Shown here: positions 41,606 to 51,868 of the stretch, one piece after another
Position numbering within the stretch: the stretch's first letter is position 1
How the letters are laid out: every line of letters begins with the position of its first letter
NCBI GenBank assembly: GCA_046349155.1
Contig: JAXMCW010000001.1
Location: forward strand, 248,001-312,000
Origin: Alsobacter sp046349155
Lineage (GTDB): Bacteria; Pseudomonadota; Alphaproteobacteria; Rhizobiales; Beijerinckiaceae
DNA: 64,000 bases
Direction of reading: 5' to 3'
Position numbers and translations under genes: made by a program
The notes under the pieces: generated by a model
What the model was told of the DNA's origin: nothing
Seen by the model: the letters and a program-made list of their open reading frames with translations, nothing else
Database searches by the model: none

Positions 41606-42838
41606 ATGGTTAACGTCCGCCCGGAACGTGAGGGAGACTTCGGTCTGGTGCGCCTTCTGCGAGCAATTGCCGTTCTCGTCGCGATGCTGCTGCCCGGCTT
41701 GTCCCACGCCTTCAGCCTCGAGGACCTGGAACTCGGAACGCCGGCCTCGGTCGTCAGGACGAAGCTTGCCCAGGCCGGTTTGTCCACAAGTCAGGCCGGC
41801 AGCGACGCATCCGTCCTGTTCGTCGACGCGGCGGTGCCTGGCCAGCTCACGTTTTGCCGGGAGCACCTGGGCACCGTCTCTGCTCCCCTGACCGGCGGGA
41901 TCCAGGGCTTTATCGACCGCGCAAGACAGGAGAGCCTTCAGCGCGGCGGCGCCAAGGTGGACCTCGCGATCCTCCCGGGCGGGGCCGAGCTGGTGACCAG
42001 CCAGTGGGATCTTGACCGCGGTGCGACGCTCTATATCGTCTGGCGCGCCGACGAGACCGGCGCCTTCGGGTCGATGATCCGTTCCGCTCCGTGCTCCGTC
42101 GCCGACACGTCCTTCGCAGCCGCCTCGTCTAGCGCCGATCCCAACCAGGACCGGCCTGCTGCAATGGGAGCCATGAAGGGCTCCACTCCCGCTGCGACGC
42201 CGGCGAGCGCGGAGCAGCAGCTTGCGACGCTGCCCTTGCCTGCGCCTCCGGACACGCTGGTCATTCTCGAAGGGCAGCCGACAGGGGCCACCTCGGGCTC
42301 CGCACCCGCGGAGGACGTAGGAACGCTAGTGGTTCGCCTGCCGGACGCGCCGGCGGGCCTCATCGTCGACCACGAAATCGGCGGCGAACCCTCCGTGTCG
42401 TTCGCCGAGCCGGCGCCGCAACCCCGCGCACGGCCGAGGACGTTCGAGGTTGCCAAGCCGGTGCAGAACCTCGTGCAGAAGCGCGTACAGGCGCGCAGCG
42501 AGACCTCCGCCATCGTCCCGCGGTCCATGCCGCTCGTCATCACGCCGCCCGGGCATAACGATCCCGAGGAGACGAATTCGACGGCACCGGCCGATGCGCT
42601 CCCCGGCCAGACGGTCGCGGGGAGCCCGGGATCCACGGAAACCGGCGAAGCGAGCGCCGCGGCAGAGACGGCTGACGACGCGCCGGCTCCCAACGAGCGC
42701 GATCCCAGGGCCCGCGTACGGCGGGTGAAGAGCGGCAGGGCCTTGACCGCGGAGGACTGCGGGAGGTTGTTCAAGTCCTATGATCGCGCGACCGCGACCT
42801 ACCGCAGCCTCTCCGGAGCCACCGTGAGCTGCCCCTAG
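41606..42838 (+). CDS. Secreted Pro/Ala/Ser-rich hypothetical protein
   Basis: A 410-residue product that begins with a basic segment and a signal-type helix (LLRAIAVLVAMLLPGLSHAFS), so it is exported. Residues of about 30-180 form a folded part that contains two cysteines (FCREHLG and SAPCSVAD) and begins SLEDLELGTPASVV; the rest, about 180-370, is low-complexity and rich in Pro, Ala, Ser, Thr and Glu. The C terminus folds again (AEDCGRLFKSYDRATATYRSLSGATVSC) with two more cysteines. I do not recognise the family. ATG 41606 was chosen because the signal starts there. The setting suggests an envelope or exopolysaccharide role, which is inference. Confidence 0.65.
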   Translation: MVNVRPEREGDFGLVRLLRAIAVLVAMLLPGLSHAFSLEDLELGTPASVVRTKLAQAGLSTSQAGSDASVLFVDAAVPGQLTFCREHLGTVSAPLTGGIQGFIDRARQESLQRGGAKVDLAILPGGAELVTSQWDLDRGATLYIVWRADETGAFGSMIRSAPCSVADTSFAAASSSADPNQDRPAAMGAMKGSTPAATPASAEQQLATLPLPAPPDTLVILEGQPTGATSGSAPAEDVGTLVVRLPDAPAGLIVDHEIGGEPSVSFAEPAPQPRARPRTFEVAKPVQNLVQKRVQARSETSAIVPRSMPLVITPPGHNDPEETNSTAPADALPGQTVAGSPGSTETGEASAAAETADDAPAPNERDPRARVRRVKSGRALTAEDCGRLFKSYDRATATYRSLSGATVSCP

Positions 42839-42853
42839 GGCGGGGGAGCTTCC

Positions 42854-44674
42854 CTACTCGACCGTGACGGATTTGGCCAGATTCCGGGGCTGGTCGACGT
42901 CCTTTCCGAGGGCGACGGCGGCGTGGTAGGCGAGGAGCTGGATGGGGACGGCGTAGACGATCGGGGCGAAGGAGGGCTGCATGGCCGGCAGCTCGATGGT
43001 CTGCATGTCGGCGATGCCGGTCTCGGCAAGGCCCTTGGCGTCCGACAGCATGACGATGCGCCCGCCGCGCGCGGCGACCTCCTGCATGTTGGAGACGGTC
43101 TTCTCGTAGAGATGGTCGCTGGGCGCGATCACGATCACCGGCATGGTCTCGTCGATCAGCGCGATCGGGCCGTGCTTGAGCTCGCCCGCGGCATAGGCCT
43201 CGGCGTGCATGTAGCTGATCTCCTTCAGCTTCAGCGCGCCCTCCAGCGCCATCGGGAAGTTGGTGCCGCGGCCGAGATAGAGCGCGTCCTTGGCCTTGGC
43301 GATGTCGCGCGCCACCTGCTCCACCGCCGGCTCGGCCTTCAGCGCCTCCGCCATCAGGCGCGGCACGTGGATCAGCTCGTCGGCGAGCCTGCGGCCCTCC
43401 TCCGCGCTCAGCGTGCCCCGCGCCAGGCCCGCGGCGACCGCGAGGCAGGCCAGCACCGTGAGCTGGCAGGTGAAGGCCTTGGTCGAGGCGACGCCGATCT
43501 CCGGGCCCGCCAAGGTGGGCGCCACGATGTCGCTCGCCCGCGCGATCGAGGAGGTCGGCACGTTGACGACCGACAGCACGGTCTGGCCCTTGTCCTTGGC
43601 GTAGCGCAGCGCCGCCAGCGTGTCGGCCGTCTCGCCCGACTGCGAGATGAACAGCGCCAGCCCGCGCTCCGGCATGGGCGCCTCGCGGTAGCGGAACTCC
43701 GAGGCGATGTCGATCTCCACCGGCAGCCGCGCGAAGCGCTCGAACCAGTACTTGGCCACGAGCCCGGCAAAGGAGGCCGTGCCGCAGGCCGAGATGACCA
43801 TGCGGTCGAGCCGCGTCCAGTCGAGCGAGAAGGGCAGGCGGATCGTGCCCGCGCCCATGTCGAAGTAATGCGCCAGCGTGCGGCCCACCACCTCCGGCTG
43901 CTCGTGGATCTCCTTGGCCATGAAGTGGCGGTAATTCGCCTTGTCGACGACGAAGGACCCGGCATTGCTCTTCTGCGCCTGCCGCTTCACCGTGCGCCCG
44001 GCCGCATCGCGGTAGGTCGCGCCCTTGCGGGTCAGCACCACCCAGTCGCCGTCCTCCAGGTAGGTGATCGTGTCGGTGAAGGGCGCCAGCGCGAGCGCGT
44101 CGGAACCGAGATACATCTCCCCCTCCCCGGTGCCCACGGCCAGCGGCGCGCCCTGCCGCGCGCCGATCAGCAGGTCGTCGTGGCCGGGGAACAGGAAGGC
44201 CAGCGCGAAGGCGCCGCGCAGCCGGCCCAGGCCCGAGGCCACCGCCGCCTGGGGATCGCCCAGCCGCTCGAGCTCGCGCGAGACGAGCTGCGCCACCACC
44301 TCCGTGTCCGTCTCCGTCTCGAAATGGACGCCCTGCGCCTCCAGCTCCTCGCGCAGCTCACGGAAGTTCTCGATGATGCCGTTATGCACCACGGCGAGCC
44401 GGGCCGTGGCGTGGGGATGCGCGTTGCGCTCCGTCGGGCGGCCATGCGTGGCCCAGCGCGTATGCCCGATGCCGACCAGCCCCTTCAGCGGCTGCTCGCC
44501 AAGCCGCGCCTCCAGGTTGCGCAGCTTGCCCTCGGCGCGCCGGCGTTCCAGGCGACCATCCTCCAGCGTGGCGATGCCCGCCGAATCGTATCCCCGGTAT
44601 TCCAGCCGCTTCAACGCATCGAGAATCTGCCCCGCAACAGGTGTCGTGCCCAGTATTCCAACGATGCCGCACAT
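42854..44674 (-). CDS. glmS: Glutamine--fructose-6-phosphate aminotransferase (isomerizing)
   Basis: Makes glucosamine-6-phosphate, the first step to UDP-GlcNAc for peptidoglycan, lipid A and polysaccharides. The 606-residue protein has full family length. Cys2 of MCGIVGILG is the glutaminase nucleophile; RRLEYRGYDSAG-type and 'GHTRWATHGRPTERNAHPH' segments follow. The two SIS domains hold CGTASFAGLVAKYWFE, SQSGETADTLAALR and GRGTNFPMALEGALKLKEISY, and the C terminus is the classic DQPRNLAKSVTVE. The gene is convergent with the secreted-protein gene; the usual partner glmU is not next to it. Confidence 0.97.
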   Translation of the reverse strand: MCGIVGILGTTPVAGQILDALKRLEYRGYDSAGIATLEDGRLERRRAEGKLRNLEARLGEQPLKGLVGIGHTRWATHGRPTERNAHPHATARLAVVHNGIIENFRELREELEAQGVHFETETDTEVVAQLVSRELERLGDPQAAVASGLGRLRGAFALAFLFPGHDDLLIGARQGAPLAVGTGEGEMYLGSDALALAPFTDTITYLEDGDWVVLTRKGATYRDAAGRTVKRQAQKSNAGSFVVDKANYRHFMAKEIHEQPEVVGRTLAHYFDMGAGTIRLPFSLDWTRLDRMVISACGTASFAGLVAKYWFERFARLPVEIDIASEFRYREAPMPERGLALFISQSGETADTLAALRYAKDKGQTVLSVVNVPTSSIARASDIVAPTLAGPEIGVASTKAFTCQLTVLACLAVAAGLARGTLSAEEGRRLADELIHVPRLMAEALKAEPAVEQVARDIAKAKDALYLGRGTNFPMALEGALKLKEISYMHAEAYAAGELKHGPIALIDETMPVIVIAPSDHLYEKTVSNMQEVAARGGRIVMLSDAKGLAETGIADMQTIELPAMQPSFAPIVYAVPIQLLAYHAAVALGKDVDQPRNLAKSVTVE

Positions 44675-44861
44675 GCGGAACCTGCCTTTGTTTCGCGTCT
44701 CGCTTCGCGACGTGAACCTCTGGACCGGACCGGTTTCGGGGCCGATGCGCCCTCAGACCGTCCCATTCCGGCTCGACGCCGCCTGTCATGCCGGGATCAG
44801 CACGTTTCGTTCCAACGTCGCCGCCCGCGTCGCCTGCGCCGATGGGCCCGGCCGGCACGCC

Positions 44862-45242
44862 CTATTCGATCCGCTCGCCCCCAGGCGAGATCCGCAGGAC
44901 GCGGACGCCCCTCGCGGCCGCGAGCCCCGCGATCTTGTCCGTCACGTGGCTGCCGGGAAAAGCCACGGCGAGGTGGGGTGTCCCGTCCTCGATGAGCCGA
45001 GTGATGGAGGCTTCCGTGAGTTGCCCCCGGGCCTCGCCGGTCAGGAGCGGGATGTCGTGTCGGGTGGCCCACTCCATGGCGAGCAACTCGGCGCCGCCGC
45101 GTCCTTCCGCGATCAGGAGCTCGATGCCGCAGCGCGCATGGACTGCTCCAAGGACCCTCCCCAGAAGTTCCACGTCCCGGAAGTCATGCCCGCCCGTGAC
45201 GAGAACCCGGATCTTCGCCTCAACGCCTGGCTGGCTCGACAC
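44862..45242 (-). CDS. SLOG-family protein (DUF2493, YspA-like)
   Basis: A 126-residue single-domain Rossmann-like protein. The first strand and loop, RVLVTGGHDFRDVELL, and the later IAEGRGGAELLAMEWATRHDIP are the nucleotide-binding motifs of the SLOG superfamily (DUF2493/YspA). AVAFPGSHVTDKIAGLAAARGVRVLRI near the end is also typical, as it holds the third conserved loop. Members are thought to sense or process nucleotide-derived ligands, and some work in defence systems, but a lone chromosomal copy like this one has no known role. It sits between glmS and cysE with gaps of about 190 and 165 bases. Confidence 0.85.
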   Translation of the reverse strand: MSSQPGVEAKIRVLVTGGHDFRDVELLGRVLGAVHARCGIELLIAEGRGGAELLAMEWATRHDIPLLTGEARGQLTEASITRLIEDGTPHLAVAFPGSHVTDKIAGLAAARGVRVLRISPGGERIE

Positions 45243-45407
45243 GCTCCGGCCTCCGGCTCAACAGGATTGGCCGTTCCGCGTCGACGCCCCGGCCAGCGTC
45301 GGGACCGGCGCTTGCAACCTTGATCTGTCCCGCTTCGGCGTCAACTGAAACCGCCCGCAGAGATCGTCGCGCACGGATCCCATCGGGTGCTCATTCCGGT
45401 CGGGTGC

Positions 45408-46259
45408 CTAGATGCCGGAGCCATCGAGAAAGAGGCTCTCGGCGAAGACCTGGTCCATGGCCTGGGCAGGCTTCGCGCTGCCCGCCTCGCCCACGACGCG
45501 GGCCGGGACGCCGGCCACGGTGGTGTTGCGCGGCACGGGCTTGAGCACGACGGACCCCGCCGCCACGCGCGCGCACTGGCCGATCTCGATATTGCCGAGG
45601 ATCTTCGCGCCCGCGCCGATCAGCACGCCCTGGCGCACCTTGGGGTGCCTGTCGCCCTGCTCCTTGCCGGTGCCGCCGAGCGTCACGTCCTGGAGGATCG
45701 AGACGTTGTCCTCGACCACCGCCGTCGAGCCCACCACGAGGCCCGTGGCGTGGTCGAGGAAGATGCCGCGACCCAGGCGCGCCTGCGGGTGGATGTCCGT
45801 CTGGAACACCTCCGACGAGCGGCTCTGCAGGTAGAGCGCGAGGTCGTGCCGCCCCGCCTGCCACATGGCGTGGGCGATGCGGTGGGTCTGGATGGCGTGG
45901 AAGCCCTTGAAATACAGGATCGGCTCGATGAAGCGCTCGCAGGCGGGGTCGCGGTCGGTCACCGCGACGATGTCGGCGCGCATGGCCTGGCCGATCTCCG
46001 GATCGCGGTCGATCGCCTCCATGAAGCTCTGGCCCACGAGGTCGCTGGGCAGAGCGCCATGGTCCAGACGCGCCGCGATGCGGTGCACCACCGCCGATTC
46101 CAGCGTGTCGTGGTTGAGCACGGTGGAGATGACGAAGCTCGTCAGCGCCATGTCGCGGCGCGCGATGTCCTCGGCCTCGGCCCGCACGCGGTCCCACACG
46201 GGGTCGCAGCGGTCGAGCTTGGGGGAGGAACGGCTCAGGCGCACGAGGGTCTCCACCAA
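45408..46259 (-). CDS. cysE: Serine O-acetyltransferase
   Basis: Makes O-acetylserine from serine and acetyl-CoA, the entry to cysteine synthesis. The 283-residue protein has the N-terminal helical domain ('STVLNHDTLESAVVHRIAARLDH') and the left-handed beta-helix domain with FKGFHAIQTHRIAHAMW, DIHPQARLGRGIFLDHATGLVVG and 'GDRHPKVRQGVLIGAGAKILGNIEIG'. The active-site Asp-His pair is in FLDHATG. The frame starts at TTG 46259 followed at once by GTG 46256; either may be used, and no strong ribosome site is seen. A tRNA-Cys gene lies just upstream and cysS is 2.6 kb further on. Confidence 0.95.
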   Translation of the reverse strand: MVETLVRLSRSSPKLDRCDPVWDRVRAEAEDIARRDMALTSFVISTVLNHDTLESAVVHRIAARLDHGALPSDLVGQSFMEAIDRDPEIGQAMRADIVAVTDRDPACERFIEPILYFKGFHAIQTHRIAHAMWQAGRHDLALYLQSRSSEVFQTDIHPQARLGRGIFLDHATGLVVGSTAVVEDNVSILQDVTLGGTGKEQGDRHPKVRQGVLIGAGAKILGNIEIGQCARVAAGSVVLKPVPRNTTVAGVPARVVGEAGSAKPAQAMDQVFAESLFLDGSGI

Positions 46260-46333
46260 AAGCTGCTAGCGGGACAGGTCATCCGGTCGGGAGCGCTGGG
46301 CGCCTGCCCGGGCATTCGCAAACAAGCAAGGGT

Positions 46334-46407
46334 TGGAGGCCTCGGAGGGATTCGAACCCCCATTCAAGGATTTGCAGTCCTCTGCGTCGCCACTCCGCCA
46401 CGAGGCC
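46334..46407 (-). tRNA. tRNA-Cys (anticodon GCA)
   Basis: The 74-base gene folds as a full cloverleaf. The acceptor arms GGCCTCG and CGAGGCC pair perfectly, the discriminator is T and CCA is encoded. The D stem is GCG/CGC, the anticodon stem GAGGA/TCCTT surrounds CTGCAAA with anticodon GCA, the variable loop is GAAT, and the T arm is GGGGG-TTCGAAT-CCCTC. It lies between cysE and a glycosyltransferase gene on the same strand. Confidence 0.97.
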
Positions 46408-46537
46408 TCACTGCGGGGAGAGTAGCGCAAAATATGTCCAGTACAAATCAAATGAACTTGGCAGAGTTAACGTCTTTGCGTGGATCAAAGTGGAACATCT
46501 ACTATGCGTCTCTATGGCACACGCGAAAGATCATGCC

Positions 46538-47560
46538 TCATTTCGAGGCGGCTGGGCCCACGTTTTCGGAAAAGAACGAGTCCTGCAACAGGAAGCGCTG
46601 GCCATCCGGTTCGCTCCGGGGCTTCATGCGCTGTAAGGCATGGTAGAGCTTCAACTGGATGGTCGTCTTGACGATATAGGGAACGGAGTCGGGTTCGCGG
46701 GAAAGCCACGCCACGGCTCGCATCTTTCCCTCGCGCTTCGAAACGTCGAGGAACTCGCGATGCTTGGCCTTGTGAACCACGTGCCCGCGATGCGCGGCGA
46801 GGGCCTCTCTCAGCCTCGCGTCCGACGTCTCGCCCCTGGCGATGTCGTCGAACGCCGCGATCTTCTCGAGGTCGCGGCCCTCGTGGCGGCTGCTCAGGCT
46901 GCCTGACCGCATCAGGGCGAGGTAGCCCGTGGAATCGATGATCTTGAACCTCGCGCCGAGCATCAGGGCGCGCACATAGAGAACGTAGTCTTCTCCCAGG
47001 AAGAGATCCTCATCGTAGCGCAAGGCGTGCTCCTCGAGGAAGGCCCGCCGGATGAGCGGCTTGAGAAAGCCCAGTTCCTGCCGGTTGAACACGCCCTTGC
47101 TGACATTGCCCTCGACGAACTCGGCCGGCGTCAGGATGCGGGACCAGCGGTGAGGTCCGGCGCTCGCCTGCCAGGGGCTTTCGCCCTCGCCCTCCGGGAC
47201 GAGCGTGATGTTGTCGCAGACGAAGTCCCAGTCGCCGCCGCTGTCGAGCAGGGCGGCCAGGCGGCCTCGTGCAAAGCGATCGTCGGCGTCCAGGATCGCC
47301 ACGTAGGGGAGCCGGGTCCGGTCCAGCACGAGGTTACGGGCCGCCGAGGGACCGACATTGCGGGGCAGGGAAAGGGTCTGCAGCCGTCCCGAGTGATCGT
47401 CGGCGTTCGCCGCCGCTGCGGAGGTGCCGTCCGTCGAGCCGTCGTCGACCACCCAGACCTCACCGACCTCGGGCTCCCGCAGCGCCGACGCGACGGCGTC
47501 CCGGATCCATGGCGCGGCATTCTTCGCGGCAATGATGACCGCCACCTGGCCCAGGAACAC
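46538..47560 (-). CDS. Glycosyltransferase family 2, ExoU/ExoW-like
   Basis: A 340-residue inverting GT-A enzyme predicted to add a sugar to the lipid-linked repeat unit at the cytoplasmic membrane. The nucleotide-sugar motifs are VAVIIAAKNAAPWIRDAV, VVDDGSTDGTS, 'GPSAARNLVLDRT' and the metal motif AILDADDRF; the acceptor part includes FLGEDYVLYVRALMLGA. The start is GTG 47560 with GAGGTG seven bases upstream. The sequence style is like the later succinoglycan glycosyltransferases of rhizobia, but the sugar is unknown. Confidence 0.9.
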   Translation of the reverse strand: MFLGQVAVIIAAKNAAPWIRDAVASALREPEVGEVWVVDDGSTDGTSAAAANADDHSGRLQTLSLPRNVGPSAARNLVLDRTRLPYVAILDADDRFARGRLAALLDSGGDWDFVCDNITLVPEGEGESPWQASAGPHRWSRILTPAEFVEGNVSKGVFNRQELGFLKPLIRRAFLEEHALRYDEDLFLGEDYVLYVRALMLGARFKIIDSTGYLALMRSGSLSSRHEGRDLEKIAAFDDIARGETSDARLREALAAHRGHVVHKAKHREFLDVSKREGKMRAVAWLSREPDSVPYIVKTTIQLKLYHALQRMKPRSEPDGQRFLLQDSFFSENVGPAASK

Positions 47561-47670
47561 GATGCGTCACCTCTTCAAGACAGGGCCGGGAAGGCTGCTG
47601 CGACAGCCGCACGCCGCGCTCGCGCAAGCCCGGGATGTTCCCAAGGCCGGCGGACGCGGTCCCGCAAGGC

Positions 47671-48645
47671 CTAGGCCGCGCGGCGCAGCCACTCCTCACG
47701 CCAGTACCACAGGGGCGCCCGCGGGCAGAAGAGCCGGTCGGGATTGCCGAGGCCCAGGCAGTGAAGTCGATCCAGGACGATGCAGTCGCTCCTGAACCTG
47801 ATCATGCGCCCGGAGCGTTCGTCGATGATCTTGCGGATGACGGCCGTCACTTTGAACGTCTTGCCGCAATAGGCGAACATCTCCTTGTCGAACGACATGC
47901 CGAGATGCTTGCCGCTCTCGTCCAGCGTCGCCGCGATCTCGTCGCGCGATCGAACCTGCACGACGTCGCCCACGGCGAGGTTGAGGGAGGGAGCAGAGCC
48001 ATGGGCGGCGGGCGGGGGAGGCGAGGGCGGCGCCGCCGCGTCCGGGTTCCGCTTCTGCCGCAGGCCGAGGCCCTCCAGGACCTGGACGGCGACGGACCGC
48101 GCGTAGAACTTCGGAACGTGGCGAAGCGAATCCTGCAGCGTCACGTTGCCGGTCTGGACGTCCTCGACATATTGCGAGAACTCGCGCGACGAGATGCTGC
48201 GCGAGGCCGCCACGACCTGCGTCGCCTGGCAGCGGAAGCGGGTCTTCCCGTCCGGCAGGGTTTCGCGCGTGTTGTCCGCGAGGAGGGACGGGACGGGTCC
48301 CGCCTCGGTCGGCTCAGCCTCGACGGCCGGTTGCGCGGCGGGGCGGAGCCAGGCCGTCTTCCAGTACATCAGGCACTGCGCCTGGCAGCCGTCATGGCCG
48401 GCGCCGTCGCAGCGCGGGGTCAGGAGCACGGTGTCGTCCATGCGCCGGAGGTTGGTGACGCCCGTCGGGTCGCAGGCCTTGTGGGCGGAGCGGGCCACGC
48501 GCAGCCGCTTGCCGCAATAGGCCATCATCTCCGGCATGAAAGGCATCTCGTCGAGGCAGCCCCTCGCGTCGAGAGTGGCAAGGATCTCGCCGAGCGCAAG
48601 CACCTCGACCCAGTCTCCCACGCGATAGCGTTCCTTGACCGACAT
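47671..48645 (-). CDS. Protein with two copies of an uncharacterised Cys-containing module
   Basis: A 324-residue soluble protein built from two related ~100-residue modules at 7-102 and 223-324, joined by a linker with a Pro run (208-213). Both modules read V-G-D-x-V-x-V-(6)-E-I-x-A-T-L-D, then a Met/Phe-rich turn, then Y-C-G-K-x-(L/F)-(R/K)-V, a variable middle, and end W-(R/K)-x-x-W-L-R. Cysteines cluster in each: Cys79, Cys87 and Cys91 in the first, Cys288, Cys296 and Cys307 in the second. A cysteine-containing stretch at about 136-180 belongs to neither. I recall similar single-copy sequences in polysaccharide and secondary-metabolite clusters, but know no function. ATG 48645 has AGGAGAG upstream. 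Confidence 0.8.
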   Translation of the reverse strand: MSVKERYRVGDWVEVLALGEILATLDARGCLDEMPFMPEMMAYCGKRLRVARSAHKACDPTGVTNLRRMDDTVLLTPRCDGAGHDGCQAQCLMYWKTAWLRPAAQPAVEAEPTEAGPVPSLLADNTRETLPDGKTRFRCQATQVVAASRSISSREFSQYVEDVQTGNVTLQDSLRHVPKFYARSVAVQVLEGLGLRQKRNPDAAAPPSPPPPAAHGSAPSLNLAVGDVVQVRSRDEIAATLDESGKHLGMSFDKEMFAYCGKTFKVTAVIRKIIDERSGRMIRFRSDCIVLDRLHCLGLGNPDRLFCPRAPLWYWREEWLRRAA

Positions 48646-48882
48646 GAACTCTCCTGTGAGGGGACCCGTTTGGACTGCAGCTTATAGGGCAGGATTGAAG
48701 GGCTGCTCAACGCCGGCCCGTCTATCGCGCATTATTGTTTCCAGAAGACGAATGCGCCGGATTCGCTTGCAATCCGCCGGATCGGGTCGCCTGTTCCGAG
48801 CCGAACGTGCAGCCATGGCTTAGGGCCAATTTAAGCTCTCGCGGGTACTCGTCGGCAGCCATCTCTGGACAGGAGAGACCGC

Positions 48883-50373
<1,491 letters not shown>

Positions 50374-50488
50374 GCCGGACGATCCGCCTTTCCTCGCGGG
50401 GGCTCCATCGCCGGGGCCACGCTGGCGGCGCGTGCGGGACAGGACGCGGCGACGGGCTTGACCTGTCAACGGCGACGATGAACCACGA

Positions 50489-51502
50489 TCAGGAACGCTG
50501 TCCCGCTCCACCCCCCGCGCGCGCGGCCAGGACCCTGATCTTCCGGACGACGCGCATCCCGATGTTGGATGCGGATTCACTCATCAGCTTGTAGCGCTGG
50601 CGTGCGAAGAAGGACCGGGCCTGCCGCCTGTTGTCCAGGAGACCGCGTCGAATCCAGAATCCAGCGAGCAGATCGCGAGACTGGCTTGTCAGTCCTCGTC
50701 CGGCCCTTCTATGGAACGAGAAGATCTTGTGACCTGTCCTGTCGATATGGTCGATGATTTCGTGAATGTCGTCATAGCCATTGGTTTCCGGCCAAACGAC
50801 GTCCTTTACGCTGCCGGGAGGAATGGGTCTGACATGGTAATGCTTTTCAACTGTCCCGTAAGTCTTGCAGATGAACGCCTCGTATGTGAAGAATTCCGTA
50901 ACAAGTCGATCGCGCATCACTTCAGCGAAGGACCTCCCTTCCTGTCGTTCCATCTCGGCGATCATCGCGCGTACGACGCTCGTGTACATCACGAAGGGCG
51001 TGATGGTCTGATAGAAGCACTTGATGTATTCCTTGCTGGAGAGATCGAACAGGGCGAGGGATCTCACAAGAAAGTCTTGCAAGGGGTGGTCCACGTAATT
51101 GTCGCTGTCGAGATATGGCAGGCCGTCGGCATGGCAGAAGAAATCTCGGTCGATTGGACCCACGAAATGGTTCTTGGCGTCGAGCAGGACATAGAGATCG
51201 GTCTTGACCTGCAAGGAGATCGCTAGCTTGAGGACCTGTTGGGCCATCCAGCCATCCATGGCCGGCATGGCGTAGACGTCCCTGGCGTCGACCACCTCCA
51301 CGAGATGGCGATGGGGGCCGTATAGCTTCACCAGACCCTTCCATGCAGCGCTTCTCGTGCGGCGGGGGCTGTTGTTGATCAGGATGATCCGCCCGAAGAC
51401 ACCCTCGGGGACGTAGCGCGCGAAGGATCGGGCCTGGAGTTCCATGAATTCCAGGTCCTTGTCGTAGAAGATGGTTACTGCTGTCGCGCCCTCGATCATC
51501 AT
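50489..51502 (-). CDS. DUF6492-like putative glycosyltransferase
   Basis: A 337-residue protein with no signal or span. The N terminus TAVTIFYDKDLEFMELQARSFARY, 'IILINNSP' and 'LYVLLDAKNHFVGPIDRDFF' read like a GT-A domain in which a DxD-like element (LLDAKN) is altered, and HADGLPYLDSDNYVDHPLQ follows. This is how DUF6492 proteins look to me; they are found in polysaccharide clusters and are thought to be glycosyltransferases. The C terminus is basic. The start is one of two adjacent ATG codons directly after GAGGAG; the second has the better spacing. Assignment to the family is by recognition only. Confidence 0.7.
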   Translation of the reverse strand: MMIEGATAVTIFYDKDLEFMELQARSFARYVPEGVFGRIILINNSPRRTRSAAWKGLVKLYGPHRHLVEVVDARDVYAMPAMDGWMAQQVLKLAISLQVKTDLYVLLDAKNHFVGPIDRDFFCHADGLPYLDSDNYVDHPLQDFLVRSLALFDLSSKEYIKCFYQTITPFVMYTSVVRAMIAEMERQEGRSFAEVMRDRLVTEFFTYEAFICKTYGTVEKHYHVRPIPPGSVKDVVWPETNGYDDIHEIIDHIDRTGHKIFSFHRRAGRGLTSQSRDLLAGFWIRRGLLDNRRQARSFFARQRYKLMSESASNIGMRVVRKIRVLAARAGGGAGQRS

Positions 51503-51868
51503 CTCCTCGACATATTTCCCGGGTCCCCCTCAGCAAGAACAGGATCGAGGACAAGTGACGTATCAGTATGGCAGGCGCTATCCTGTCCGCAAAGCATCCG
51601 GGGTCGGTATCATGAACGAAGGCGGCGGGTGCCTCACGCAAGCAACCAGGTCGACTCGATCGCGCGGTCGGCCTCGCTCCGGCGGCCTGTCCAGGGATGG
51701 CGCCCGATCTCGGGCCCGGGTCTCGGTACCGCCATGGCTGCTGGCCGGACGCTTGACAGACCCACGAGTCCGCCGCGTGCCTCGTCGACCGGCGACCAGC
51801 TCCTGGAGCTTGCGACGATTCGGAAAGCTGCAGTCCGGGTGTGATTGCGTCTTGCGGAGCCTCCACAC
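51503..51868. other. Divergent region, DUF6492-like and GH5 genes
   Basis: About 365 bases without a gene. It should carry both promoters. No repeat, operator or terminator stands out; short frames on both strands look like chance. Confidence 0.35.

Noticed and set aside
42923..44995. A 690-codon plus-strand frame opposite glmS
   Set aside because: Same reason: glmS is complete and conserved, and the antisense product has no domain character.
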